Shown here piece after piece: positions 27,293-36,525 of a DNA stretch of 64,000 nt. The position numbers and the translations under genes are program-made. This DNA comes from Flavobacterium sandaracinum (GTDB lineage Bacteria > Bacteroidota > Bacteroidia > Flavobacteriales > Flavobacteriaceae). The stretch lies in assembly GCF_004349135.1 (NCBI RefSeq), contig NZ_SMFN01000003.1, forward strand, positions 62,001 to 126,000, written 5' to 3'. The notes below the pieces were generated by a model. It ran no database searches, was not told the DNA's origin, and saw only the letters and a program-made list of their open reading frames with translations. Numbering within the stretch: position 1 is the first letter of the stretch; each line of letters begins with the position of its first letter.

Positions 27293-28427
27293 TTCTACAG
27301 TCCCAAAAAAATTAGAGTTGGTTCACAGTGGCGAAGATTACTTTTCCCGTTTAGAAGCTATTATACAACAGGCAAAATTTGAAATCCACCTACAAATGTA
27401 TCTTTTTGAAAATGATACCACAGGAAAAAGAATTCTTACTGCATTGAAAGAAGCCGCGCTTCGCAAAGTTGAAATTTATGTACTTCTGGATGGCTTGGGT
27501 TCTTTGTCCTTTCCGGCTGAGGTGATAAAAGAACTCAAATATAGCGGAATACATATTCGTTTTTTTGCCCCTTTATTTTCAACCTACACTTTTTATCTTG
27601 GACGGAGATTGCATCGTAAAGTTCTTGTCGCTGACGCAAAAGTTGCGCTGGTGGGCGGCATAAATATTGCAGACAAATACCGTGGGTCCGTCACCAAAAA
27701 ACCTTGGCTGGACTACGCCGTTCAAATAAACGGAGAAATTGCAAAACCGCTTCAACAACTTTGTCACGACATTTATTTTAAGAAAAGACACTTTCAAAAT
27801 AAAAAAATAAAATCAGCATTTCAATACCAGCAAGATACTTCTGTTCGCATCCTTCAGAATGACTGGTTAAAAGGAAAAAATGAAATTTGTGACAGCTATA
27901 TAAAATCCATAAGGCACGCCAAAAAGGAGATCATCATTGTGGGCAGTTATTTTCTTCCAGGAATCCGGATTATTAGAGCTTTGAAAAAAGCGTCAAAAAA
28001 CAAAGTAACCATCAAATTGATTTTATCCGGTAAATCAGATCTTCCAATGACAAGACGGGCCACTTGCTTTTTGTATGGAAAACTTCTCCACTATAACATT
28101 GAATTATACGAATGGAATCAATCCATTTTACACGGAAAAGCAGCTGTGATTGATGGCAAATGGTCTACAATCGGTTCTTTTAACCTGAATAATTTGAGTT
28201 CCTACGGAAGTCTGGAAATGAATGTCGAAATACAATCGATTTCCTTTTCAGCACGATTTCAAACACACCTCAATGAAGTTATTGAACAATGCCAAAACAT
28301 AACTCCCGAATCTCTGAAAACCAAAACTACAGTATTAATGAAATTCATCTATCTAGTTTCGTATGGTATCACCAGAATAGTAGAATTAATAGTCACTTAC
28401 ACCCCTTACAAACGATTCTATAATTAA
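27273..28427 (+). CDS. cls: phospholipase D-type cardiolipin synthase
   Basis: This 384-residue protein has two HKD motifs, H114-x-K116-x4-D121 in LHRKVLVADAK and H287-x-K289-x4-D294 in LHGKAAVIDGK. Both are followed by the usual GG/GSxN residues (VGGINIADKYRG, IGSFNLNNLS). There is no N-terminal membrane anchor, as in ClsB-type enzymes. It would join two phosphatidylglycerols, or a related pair, at the inner membrane. It overlaps the M50 protease gene. A different phosphatidyltransferase specificity remains possible. Confidence 0.88.
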   Translation: MIKTIDSSTVPKKLELVHSGEDYFSRLEAIIQQAKFEIHLQMYLFENDTTGKRILTALKEAALRKVEIYVLLDGLGSLSFPAEVIKELKYSGIHIRFFAPLFSTYTFYLGRRLHRKVLVADAKVALVGGINIADKYRGSVTKKPWLDYAVQINGEIAKPLQQLCHDIYFKKRHFQNKKIKSAFQYQQDTSVRILQNDWLKGKNEICDSYIKSIRHAKKEIIIVGSYFLPGIRIIRALKKASKNKVTIKLILSGKSDLPMTRRATCFLYGKLLHYNIELYEWNQSILHGKAAVIDGKWSTIGSFNLNNLSSYGSLEMNVEIQSISFSARFQTHLNEVIEQCQNITPESLKTKTTVLMKFIYLVSYGITRIVELIVTYTPYKRFYN

Positions 28428-28601
28428 AAAACAATTAATTGATTCAAATTCTAAATTCTAAAGCTAACAGGATTTAAATTAAAGTTAAAATTTTTAAAAA
28501 TTTTATGTACTTACTTCATTTTTTTTTGTAAATTTATATATATAACAACTTAACAATTAAGCTTTTAAATCTATTTTTTATTGATTTATGATTTAAAAAA
28601 A
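28428..28601. other. AT-rich region upstream of the retron
   Basis: This gap lies between cls and the retron's small ORF. It contains long A/T runs and a TATATATA tract, but no clear Bacteroidetes promoter and no terminator for cls. Confidence 0.5.
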
Positions 28602-28727
28602 ATGAAGCCACACCGAAAAAAAACCGATAAGAAAGAGGATTGGATCCAAAAAGATTTTGAGAGACAAGTTCCGAAATTAGACTGTAAAAAAATATTTGTG
28701 CCTAATCAGGATGAATTATTTTTTTAA
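28602..28727 (+). CDS. 41-residue small protein upstream of retron RNA
   Basis: The frame ATG...TAA encodes 41 residues. It starts very basic (MKPHRKKTDKKEDW) and ends in an acidic-aromatic tail (VPNQDELFF). The start is preceded by an A-rich stretch, as is usual for this genome. It ends 12 bases before the structured RNA of the retron. I do not recognise the family. It could be a retron accessory or effector, or an unrelated small protein; its translation is unproven. Confidence 0.5.
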   Translation: MKPHRKKTDKKEDWIQKDFERQVPKLDCKKIFVPNQDELFF

Positions 28728-28739
28728 TTCATTTTTAAA

Positions 28740-28911
28740 AGAAATTTGTTAGCCCAGGTTAGCGATGGAGCCGTGAGTCACTGTTCTGTAATTGAATGTT
28801 CTTTCAAGCACCAGGTTTAAAAGATTCTCCGCAGAGCTCCGAACTTTTAAACCGGTTTTCTTAATTGGGATAGAGATATAAAAGTCTCTATCCCATTAAA
28901 AATTTATTTCT
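28740..28911 (+). ncRNA. retron msr-msd RNA candidate
   Basis: The 172 bases directly before the reverse transcriptase are highly structured. There are two TTAGC motifs (28749 and 28759), the motif that holds the branching guanosine in retrons such as Ec86. A GAGTCACTGTTCTG stretch resembles GAGTTACTGTCTG of Ec86. A hairpin at 28811-28855 has a perfect 10-bp core GGTTTAAAAG / CTTTTAAACC. A second hairpin at 28861-28899 has a 15-bp stem with one bulge around GGGATAGAGA / TCTCTATCCC. AGAAAT at 28740-28745 can pair with ATTTCT at 28906-28911, a short a1/a2 candidate. Exact msr and msd ends cannot be set by eye. Confidence 0.65.
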
Positions 28912-29973
28912 ATGGATTTTACACATTATAAAGATGCGTTTATTAAGGAAGCCCATAAAACAGGTTATTCCCTGACCAATATTCAACGTTGTCTGGATTA
29001 TGCCGAGGCTTTATTTTTACATGAAGTACCAGTGATTTATAATCCTTCTCATTTATCATCGCTTGTGGGATATAAAAAAGAATACCTGAAAAAAGCATCG
29101 TTGTTTCCTAACTATTTTTATCGTGATTTCGAAGTTGCTAAAAAAAATGGTACTAAACGACTCATTTCTGAGCCGCTTCCCAGTTTGAAGGAAATACAAA
29201 TTTGGATACTCAGAAGCATACTATATAAAGTGCCTATCAGCCCTTTTGCTAAAGCATACAAACCAAAAGTAACATTGATGGAAAACTTGAGATTCCACAA
29301 AAAACAACCTAAAGTTTTTACGCTGGATTTAGAAAATTTCTTTCCCTCAATTCGCATGGAAACTGTACAAAATGTATTCCTAAAATTGGGATATTCCAAA
29401 ATAATATCAAAATTCCTGACCAGATTGTGCACTCGAGACGGAACTTTGCCACAAGGTTCTCCCACGAGTCCCTATCTTTCAAATCTCATTTTCAAACAAG
29501 CTGATGCCGAAATTGCTTCGTATTGCAAAGATTATAAAATTCGCTATACCCGTTATGCCGACGACATGAGTTTTTCTGGCGATTTCGATGAGAATGAATT
29601 GCTTCAAAAAGTGACAGAAACCGTTGAAAAAATGGGGCTTCGAATCAATGCAAAAAAAACCAACCTGATGACGCCAAATATGCGACAAACGGTTACTGGT
29701 ATAGTGGTAAATCAGAAACCACAAGTTATTTTCAAAAAACGCAATGAATTGAGACAAGCCCTCTATTACATCCAGAAATTTGGTTTTGAGGAACACCGCG
29801 AATATAAGGAGATTGACCAAAAGAATTACTTAGAACATTTATTAGGGAAAATAAATTTTGTGCTCCAAATTAATCCAAAAGATGCTGAATTCATAAAGTA
29901 CAAAGCCGTACTTTTTGATTTAAAACACAAAAAAGGTATAAAAACCATAGACAATGAATTTTTTCCAATATAA
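28912..29973 (+). CDS. retron reverse transcriptase
   Basis: This 353-residue enzyme has the RT core: D139 in TLDLENFFPSI, the LPQGSPTSPYLSNL block, and the catalytic Y215-A-D-D218 in RYADDMSFSG. Retron hallmarks are present: an N-x-x-x-H variant of NAxxH (N125 to H129, NLRFH) and V261-T-G263 in TVTGIVVNQ. Group II intron maturase domains are absent. It would copy part of the upstream RNA into branched msDNA. No recognised effector gene adjoins it; upstream lie a 41-codon ORF and cls, downstream dnaJ. Confidence 0.93.
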   Translation: MDFTHYKDAFIKEAHKTGYSLTNIQRCLDYAEALFLHEVPVIYNPSHLSSLVGYKKEYLKKASLFPNYFYRDFEVAKKNGTKRLISEPLPSLKEIQIWILRSILYKVPISPFAKAYKPKVTLMENLRFHKKQPKVFTLDLENFFPSIRMETVQNVFLKLGYSKIISKFLTRLCTRDGTLPQGSPTSPYLSNLIFKQADAEIASYCKDYKIRYTRYADDMSFSGDFDENELLQKVTETVEKMGLRINAKKTNLMTPNMRQTVTGIVVNQKPQVIFKKRNELRQALYYIQKFGFEEHREYKEIDQKNYLEHLLGKINFVLQINPKDAEFIKYKAVLFDLKHKKGIKTIDNEFFPI

Positions 29974-30077
29974 AACGGAAAATACATTTACAACTTATAA
30001 TTGATTTTTGATAGCTTATTTCTAATTCATCTAATTGTAACCCCAGTAAAGTACAATAACTTTAAAAATTAAGTGAA

Positions 30078-30108
30078 TTTGAATTGAAAAATCACAAGAA
30101 TAGAATTG
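30078..30108 (+). promoter_or_regulatory. promoter candidate for cbpA-cbpM
   Basis: TTTG at 30078-30081 is followed after 19 bases by TAGAATTG at 30101-30108, one mismatch from TAnnTTTG. It lies 38 bases before the DnaJ-family start. Confidence 0.45.
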
Positions 30109-30145
30109 AAATACACAAGAAATCAAAAAGAAAAACACAAGCGCA

Positions 30146-31051
30146 ATGGCATTCATAGACTATTATAAAATCCTTGAAGTGGACAAAAAAGCAACCGAAG
30201 CCGAGATTAAAAAGGCCTATCGCAAACTTGCGCGTAAATACCATCCCGATTTAAATCCTAACGACAAGGAAGCCGAAAAAAAATTCAAGGAAATCAATGA
30301 AGCAAATGAAGTTTTGAGCCATGCGGAGAATCGTAAGAAATATGATGATTACGGCGAAAACTGGCAACATGCGGAAGAATTTGAAAAATCCAAACAGCAA
30401 CGACAATACCATGAAAATGGACAACAAGGCGGTTTTAGCGGAGGAGGATTCAGTGGCGGTGGTGATTTCTCTGATTTTTTTGAATCGATGTTTGGTGGTA
30501 GAGCCTCTGGTGGCGGTGGCCGTAGGAGTGGGCAGTTCAAAGGACAGGATTTTAATGCTGAACTGCATCTGGAACTTAAAGACGTGTTCACGACGCACAA
30601 ACGCACATTGACTATTAATGGCAAAAACATTCGCATTACCATTCCTGCTGGTGTCGAAAACGGGCAACAAATAAAAATTAGCGGCATGGGTGGTGAAGGC
30701 TCTAGTGGCGGTCCCAAAGGTGATTTGTACCTTACGTTTACAGTAGCGAATCACACTAATTTTAAATTGGATAAGCACAACCTTTATTCAACAGTCGATT
30801 TAGATTTGTATTCTGCGCTATTGGGTGGCGAGATTACCGCTGACACTTTTGACGGAAAAGTAAAACTGACCGTAAAACCCGGAACCCAGAACGGAACAAA
30901 AGTTAAACTGAAAGGAAAAGGATTTCCTGTGTATAAAAAAGAAGGAGAATTTGGTGATTTGTACTTGACTTATCAAATACAAATCCCAACTAATCTTTCT
31001 GAAAAAGAAAAAGAATTATTCACGGAACTCGCTACGCTAAGAAAATTATGA
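30146..31051 (+). CDS. cbpA: DnaJ-family co-chaperone (CbpA type)
   Basis: This 301-residue protein has an N-terminal J domain with the HPD motif ([10 protein letters not shown]), then a glycine/phenylalanine-rich linker ([18 protein letters not shown]), then two C-terminal substrate-binding domains. The cysteine-rich zinc domain of DnaJ is missing, which makes it a CbpA-type protein. It should stimulate Hsp70 (DnaK) ATPase activity and deliver clients. The cbpM gene overlaps its stop by 4 bases, the arrangement known for CbpA and its modulator. Confidence 0.92.
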   Translation: MAFIDYYKILEVDKKATEAEIKKAYRKLARKYHPDLNPNDKEAEKKFKEINEANEVLSHAENRKKYDDYGENWQHAEEFEKSKQQRQYHENGQQGGFSGGGFSGGGDFSDFFESMFGGRASGGGGRRSGQFKGQDFNAELHLELKDVFTTHKRTLTINGKNIRITIPAGVENGQQIKISGMGGEGSSGGPKGDLYLTFTVANHTNFKLDKHNLYSTVDLDLYSALLGGEITADTFDGKVKLTVKPGTQNGTKVKLKGKGFPVYKKEGEFGDLYLTYQIQIPTNLSEKEKELFTELATLRKL

Positions 31052-31341
31052 AAATGGAAAACCTGATCCCGATACCTGAATTGTGCATTCTTTATACTGT
31101 GGAACTGTCTTTTTTCACCAACCTCAGCGAAATGGGTTTACTCGAAATTAAAACGATTGAATCTAAGGAATATATTGATTCGGATGCAATTTATGAAATC
31201 GAAAAAATAATACGTATTCATAAGGAATTAGACGTAAACATAGCAGGAATTGATGTAGTTCTTAATTTGTTACAAAAGATTGATGGTTTACACAATGAAT
31301 TAAATACGCTGAGAAACAGACTGCGATTGTATGAAAGTTAA
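31048..31341 (+). CDS. cbpM: chaperone modulator CbpM
   Basis: This 97-residue protein resembles the MerR-like helical CbpM family, with [20 protein letters not shown], then a short loop and [20 protein letters not shown], then a coiled tail. CbpM binds the J domain of CbpA and inhibits it. The ATG overlaps the cbpA stop, indicating translational coupling and matched amounts. An alternative start two codons downstream (MENLIP) is possible. Confidence 0.82.
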   Translation: MKMENLIPIPELCILYTVELSFFTNLSEMGLLEIKTIESKEYIDSDAIYEIEKIIRIHKELDVNIAGIDVVLNLLQKIDGLHNELNTLRNRLRLYES

Positions 31342-31527
31342 ATAAGCCCGAAATTTAATACGCTAGTAAAATGATACCGTCAAGCTATTTTTAAAACTAA
31401 AGTTAGATTGTGGTTGTCAAAGAAATGACCTATATTTAATGATGATATGGCAAAATATAGACAAAACCAACATCTAAAATCTCGAAATATAAACAATAAA
31501 TAACTATTTTAAAAAATTTGAACCTTT

Positions 31528-32361
31528 ATGAAAACACTACTTGTACCTACAGACTTCTCCATTCCAGCTGATTCCGCTATAAATTATGCAATGCACTTAG
31601 CAGTACTTTGGGATGCTTCATTAATTTTGTACCATAGCTTTATTCCTTTTGAGAGTGGTTTTTATTTGCTTTCAGTGAGCCAAAAAGAAAATCTCGAGAA
31701 TGAAAAAAAATTAATGGATAGGCTAGCTACCATTCAAAATAATATCTTGAAAAAAAAACCGTCTCTCTCCATATCAATTCACGTTGATCAAGGTCCTGAA
31801 GGTATAAAAATTATTGAATTTTGCAAGAAAAAAAAGGTAGATTTGATAATAATGGGTACTAATGGCGCCAGTGGTTTGAAAGAACAATTAATAGGTAGTT
31901 TTACCGCTGAAGTCATGACTAAAGCAACGTGTCCTGTTTTAGCCATACCAAATAAATATAAATTCAGAATTCCAAAAAAAATCACATACGCCACTAATTA
32001 TAGTAAAAAAGATAAAAAGGTTCTCGAGACATTATTAAAGTTTAACGAGGTATTCAATGCTTCCATTAACGTTTTACATATTGATTGGGGTCTAACATTT
32101 TTTACAGCAGATGATGACTTTACAAAATATAAAAAATCAATTCAAAATTATTTTAAAGACTTCGAATTTTCGTTCAATCACAGTGCAGGAAAGGATATTA
32201 CAAAAACCATTTTAGAGGAAACCTTAATAGATAACACTGAAATGATAGTAATGAATCCGTTAAAACGAAAAGGAATGTGGGACCGATTATTTGAGAAAAG
32301 TGTAACTAAGAAAATGGCTAATCATATTCCTTTTCCGTTGCTAACAATTCCAACAAAATAA
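31528..32361 (+). CDS. two-domain universal stress protein
   Basis: This 277-residue protein has two UspA domains in tandem. The first (1-145) keeps the nucleotide-binding pattern GTNGASGLKEQLIGS and ends CPVLAIP. The second (150-277) ends PFPLLTIPTK but has MNPLKRKGMWDRLFEKS where the G-x-x-G-x9-G loop should be, so it probably does not bind ATP. Such proteins act in the cytoplasm under energy or redox stress. Its place among chaperone, ion-pump and envelope genes fits. Confidence 0.9.
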   Translation: MKTLLVPTDFSIPADSAINYAMHLAVLWDASLILYHSFIPFESGFYLLSVSQKENLENEKKLMDRLATIQNNILKKKPSLSISIHVDQGPEGIKIIEFCKKKKVDLIIMGTNGASGLKEQLIGSFTAEVMTKATCPVLAIPNKYKFRIPKKITYATNYSKKDKKVLETLLKFNEVFNASINVLHIDWGLTFFTADDDFTKYKKSIQNYFKDFEFSFNHSAGKDITKTILEETLIDNTEMIVMNPLKRKGMWDRLFEKSVTKKMANHIPFPLLTIPTK

Positions 32362-32511
32362 TATCGCTGGGCACTTTTAAGAAACTAAAATTTTCCCTAA
32401 AAAGAGAAAAAAAATAATTACAATTCCTGACATAAGATCTCCCTACATTATTATCTACAAAAGTAATATTGCAGGTGAAATAAGAGAAAATAACGAAATA
32501 ATTATTTTGAG

Positions 32512-33510
32512 ATGAATTCTTTATATTTTGATAGTATAGGTTTCTTGATAGCAACCGCAGTGATTGTAGCAACAGGTTCTAGGCTTTCTAAGTACGGCGA
32601 TATGATGGCAGATATCATGGGTTGGGGGAAAATGTTTATGGGAATAATTCTTTTGTCATCCGTAACATCGATGCCAGAATTGATGAACGGAATAAGTTCA
32701 GTAGTATTTTTGGATGCTCCGGATTTAGCCGTTGGAGATATTGTAGGAAGTTGTGCATTTAACATCCTAATAATCTCGATTATGGATCTATTTTATGATC
32801 ATAAGAAACCCATCACAGCTGCAGCACAAACAGGACATGTCATTGCCGCTTCGTTTGGAATAATACTGTTGACTTTACTGGCTTTTGCGATCTTGATGCC
32901 CAATACTTTTGGGACTATCTTTTGGATTGGAGAATTCAGTCTTTTGTTTCTTGTCTTCTATTTAATTGCCATAAGAGTAGTGTTTTTATACGATAAAAAA
33001 GATAGAAAAAAAAGAGAAACGGAGGAGCATTCCTATTCCCTTACTTTAAAACAAGTAGTGTTGAGATATACATTCAATGCTATTATTCTGATGGCTGCCG
33101 CGATGGCACTGCCTTATTTTGGCGAACACCTTGCAGAGGCCAGTGGCTTGGGACAAAGTTTCTTTGGAACATTATTCATTGCCGCTTCCACTTCATTACC
33201 AGAAGTAGTCGTATCAATTGCTGCTATACGGATGGGAACTATCGATTTGGCGATTGGAAATGTTTTTGGAAGCAACATTTTTAATATCGCCATACTCGCC
33301 TTTAACGATATGCTGTACACCAAAGGTCCTATTTTACAATTTACAAGTCCCAATCACATTATACCCGTCCTTGGCACTATTATTATTACGGCAATAGGAA
33401 TTATAGGAATTGTCTTTAAGGAAGAAAAAAAATGGAAACTCGCCATTGACACAGCCTTGATTGCATTAGTTTATGTACTTATGATGGGTCTATTATACTA
33501 TAAAAGATAA
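32512..33510 (+). CDS. calcium/sodium antiporter (CaCA family, YrbG-like)
   Basis: This 332-residue protein has about ten membrane segments and the two inverted alpha repeats of the CaCA family. The repeats are SSVTSMPELMNG with VGDIVGSCAFNILI in the first half and AASTSLPEVVVS with IGNVFGSNIFNIAI in the second. A charged cytoplasmic loop (KKDRKKRETEEH) separates the halves. It would exchange calcium, or another cation, for sodium or protons across the inner membrane. The P-type ATPase gene follows after 11 bases, so the pair probably handles the same ion. Confidence 0.91.
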   Translation: MNSLYFDSIGFLIATAVIVATGSRLSKYGDMMADIMGWGKMFMGIILLSSVTSMPELMNGISSVVFLDAPDLAVGDIVGSCAFNILIISIMDLFYDHKKPITAAAQTGHVIAASFGIILLTLLAFAILMPNTFGTIFWIGEFSLLFLVFYLIAIRVVFLYDKKDRKKRETEEHSYSLTLKQVVLRYTFNAIILMAAAMALPYFGEHLAEASGLGQSFFGTLFIAASTSLPEVVVSIAAIRMGTIDLAIGNVFGSNIFNIAILAFNDMLYTKGPILQFTSPNHIIPVLGTIIITAIGIIGIVFKEEKKWKLAIDTALIALVYVLMMGLLYYKR

Positions 33511-33521
33511 AAACTAAAGCG

Positions 33522-36095
33522 ATGAACTGGCACCTACTCCCACTTTCCGAAATAATCTTGTTGTTGAATACAACTCCAAGTGGCCTCAATTCAATTATAG
33601 CCTCAGAGCGCTTGAAGGAGTATGGCCAAAACCAAATTGAAGATTCGAAAAAGAAGAGTATTTTCAAGATGATTCTTTCTCAGTTATCCGATTTTATGAT
33701 TCTGATTCTGATCGCGGCAGCAATTATTTCGGGAATTGTAGGAGATCTTACAGATACTATTATTATTCTTGCTATCATTATTATTAATGCTGTCGTTGGA
33801 TTCATCCAAGAATTTCGGGCTGAAAAAGCGATGGAAGCTTTAAAAAAAATGGCAGCAAATCTTGCGCGTATTTTGCGGGAAGGAAAAATGATGGACGTAC
33901 CAGCTTCAGATTTGGTTCCAGGGGACGTTGTCGTGCTTGAAGCTGGTAATATTATTCCGGCAGACATCCGTTTTTTTGAAACTTATCAAATAAAAGTCGA
34001 CGAATCTGCCCTTACCGGCGAATCCAATAATGTAGAAAAAAACATAGAGGAACTTTCTAAGGGAAATTATGCGTTAGGTGATCAAACTAATATGGGATTT
34101 AAAGGAACCTACATCACCAATGGACGGGCGCTAGCTTATGTTGTAGCAACGGGAATGCAAACTGAACTAGGCCATATTGCTAAAATGATTCAGACAAGCG
34201 AAACCGATACACCTTTACAGAAAAGATTAGCCGCTTTTGGAAAACGATTATCAGTAGGCATACTCCTTATTTGTACGGTTATCTTTCTTTTAGGATGGCT
34301 GCGTGGCGAACCCATTTTAGTGATGTTGATTACCTCTATTTCTCTCGCTGTAGCCGCTATACCAGAGGCTATGCCTGCGCTCGTTACTATTGCACTTGCA
34401 TTTGGCGCTAAGCGATTAGTAAAAAGTAATGCTCTAATCCGGAAATTACCAGCTGTAGAAACATTAGGATCCGTTACCTACATCTGTTCAGACAAAACGG
34501 GAACCTTGACGTTGAACAAAATGACCGTACAAGAGGTTTATGAAATAAAAGACCAAAAATTTAATTCTGTTTTTACCGGAACTAGTGGATTACTTAATGC
34601 AATGGCTTTAAACAATGATGTTTCTAAAGATAAAGATGGGCTATGGCTTGGTGACTCTACAGAAGTTGCCCTAGTACAATATGCTTACGATAAAAATTTG
34701 GAACGAACTTCTTTGGAATTAAACTTCCCACGAATTGCAGAATTACCTTTCGATTCAACGCGAAAATGCATGACAACTTTGCATAAAACAGAAGATGGAA
34801 TTGTCGCTATAACAAAGGGAGCTGTAGATGTATTACTGCATAAACTTGTGGATAATCAAAAATCACTCATCCCTCAATTAGAGCACGAAGTAAACAACAT
34901 GGCTGAAAAAGGGTATCGCGTTTTGGGATATGCAATGAAATCATTTCAATTCTTGCCTGAAAAATTAATTGCTGCCGAAATAGAAAACTCCCTCACATTT
35001 ATTGGATTTGCCGGAATGATTGACCCCCCAAGGGAAGAGGCAAAACAAGCAGTAGCAGAATGTAAACAAGCTGGCATAATTCCTGTCATGATTACTGGAG
35101 ATCACAAACTAACTGCAAAAGCTATTGCAAAGCATCTGGGTATTGTCACTTCAGATGAAGATTTAATAGTGACCGGTACGGAGCTATCGGCACTGACGAT
35201 ATCGCAATTTGAAGATATTGTTGAAAAAGTCAAAGTATATGCTCGTGTAAATCCTGAACAAAAATTAGAAATTATAAGTGCTTTACAGAGCAAAAATCAA
35301 TTTGTGGCAATGACAGGCGACGGCGTAAACGATGCACCAGCTCTTAAAAATGCCGATATTGGAATCGCCATGGGAATCAATGGGACAGAAGTTTCAAAAG
35401 AAGCATCCCACATGATTTTGCTCGATGATAATTTTGCTACTATTGTCATAGCTGTGCGACACGGTCGAAGAATATTTGATAACATTTTGAAATTTATTAA
35501 ATATACCATGACGAGTAACAGCGGAGAGATTTGGGCTATTTTCTTGGCTCCGTTCTTGTCGTTACCAGTACCTCTAATGGCAGTTCATATCCTTTGGATC
35601 AATTTAGTGACTGATGGTTTGCCAGGTTTAGCTTTGGCGTCAGAACCGTCAGAAGCAAACATTATGAATCGTCCCCCAAGAGATCCGAAGCAAAATATTT
35701 TTGCTGGTGGAATGGCAGGACATATTTTATGGGTAGGGTTTTTAATGGGCTTGGTAACTCTTGGTATGCAAGCTTGGGCAATACATCAGGAAAATACACA
35801 CTGGCAAACGATGGCGTTCACCGTTCTTTGCTTTAGCCAATTAGGACATGTAATGGCAATCCGATCTGATAGAGAATCAATTTTTAAAATAGGAGTGTTT
35901 ACAAATAAACCTTTGTTAGGTTCTTTAGTTTTAACTGTTGCGCTTCAACTGATGATAATTTACACGCCTTTTTTTAATGAAATTTTCAAAACGCAACCAC
36001 TCACATTAAATGAGTTGCTAGTCACATTGGCAGTATCAAGTATTGTTTTTTGGGCTGTGGAAATAGAAAAATGGATTAAAAACAGAAAAAGATAG
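33522..36095 (+). CDS. P-type calcium-transporting ATPase (type II)
   Basis: This 857-residue pump has the phosphorylation motif CSDKTGTLTLNK, the TGES loop (ALTGESNNVEK) and the hinge TGDGVNDAPALKNADIGIAMG. The transport-site motif in membrane segment 4 is AIPEAMPALVTIAL and that in segment 6 is NLVTDGLPGLAL. These match SERCA-like calcium pumps rather than heavy-metal or potassium pumps, and there is no N-terminal metal domain. It would export calcium at the cost of ATP. It is co-transcribed with the CaCA antiporter. Confidence 0.91.
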   Translation: MNWHLLPLSEIILLLNTTPSGLNSIIASERLKEYGQNQIEDSKKKSIFKMILSQLSDFMILILIAAAIISGIVGDLTDTIIILAIIIINAVVGFIQEFRAEKAMEALKKMAANLARILREGKMMDVPASDLVPGDVVVLEAGNIIPADIRFFETYQIKVDESALTGESNNVEKNIEELSKGNYALGDQTNMGFKGTYITNGRALAYVVATGMQTELGHIAKMIQTSETDTPLQKRLAAFGKRLSVGILLICTVIFLLGWLRGEPILVMLITSISLAVAAIPEAMPALVTIALAFGAKRLVKSNALIRKLPAVETLGSVTYICSDKTGTLTLNKMTVQEVYEIKDQKFNSVFTGTSGLLNAMALNNDVSKDKDGLWLGDSTEVALVQYAYDKNLERTSLELNFPRIAELPFDSTRKCMTTLHKTEDGIVAITKGAVDVLLHKLVDNQKSLIPQLEHEVNNMAEKGYRVLGYAMKSFQFLPEKLIAAEIENSLTFIGFAGMIDPPREEAKQAVAECKQAGIIPVMITGDHKLTAKAIAKHLGIVTSDEDLIVTGTELSALTISQFEDIVEKVKVYARVNPEQKLEIISALQSKNQFVAMTGDGVNDAPALKNADIGIAMGINGTEVSKEASHMILLDDNFATIVIAVRHGRRIFDNILKFIKYTMTSNSGEIWAIFLAPFLSLPVPLMAVHILWINLVTDGLPGLALASEPSEANIMNRPPRDPKQNIFAGGMAGHILWVGFLMGLVTLGMQAWAIHQENTHWQTMAFTVLCFSQLGHVMAIRSDRESIFKIGVFTNKPLLGSLVLTVALQLMIIYTPFFNEIFKTQPLTLNELLVTLAVSSIVFWAVEIEKWIKNRKR

Positions 36096-36525
36096 TTTAA
36101 TAAGAGTTTTTATTCTCTTCCAATTATATTATTTCTAAGGAAATTCAATCTTTAATACTTCTTTAATAATGTTGAACCAATTACTGTAATTCCATCTAGA
36201 CACTTTTTTAAACAAATAGAGCATCGATATTAAAATGTTAGAAAGTGATTCACTTTTTTAGAGAAAAACTCAGCATTATTTCCAAAAAATTGTATTGCCC
36301 ATAATTCTTAACAAAAATCACTTCTACATATTCCATTTTACAATTGAAATTATTCGCCCGAATAAAAATAACGGCTACATAAATGCTGTTATTTTTTAAA
36401 ATTAATATATTCTCGACAAAACCGTCAATATAATAGGCAAACAACACTTTTCATAGCACTGATAATCAGATAAATAACTATATATTTGAGTAGCTGTTTT
36501 CTGTTAAAAACTAATTCATTTGGTT
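36096..36525. other. 430-bp intergenic region before the mla genes
   Basis: No supported ORF lies here. The only signal seen is TATATTTG at 36481-36488, a -7 promoter box for the following operon. A terminator for the ATPase gene is not obvious. Confidence 0.55.
36481..36488 (+). promoter_or_regulatory. -7 promoter element of the mlaEFD-like operon
   Basis: TATATTTG matches TAnnTTTG, 37 bases before the ATG at 36526. No -33 TTTG is seen at the usual distance. Confidence 0.4.

Noticed and set aside
28732..28853. Alternative retron a1/a2 pairing of TTTAAAAG (28734-28741) with CTTTTAAA (28844-28851)
   Set aside because: The same 3' sequence forms a perfect local hairpin with GGTTTAAAAG at 28814-28823, which is more stable and more likely.
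28912..29973. Group II intron or diversity-generating retroelement
   Set aside because: No maturase or endonuclease domain, no intron ribozyme or template/variable repeat pair was seen; the VTG motif and upstream RNA point to a retron. The four-helix-bundle genes are far away and not Avd partners.
30251..30778. 175-codon minus-strand ORF opposite cbpA
   Set aside because: It is antisense to the well-supported DnaJ-family gene, with composition mirroring its glycine-rich region.
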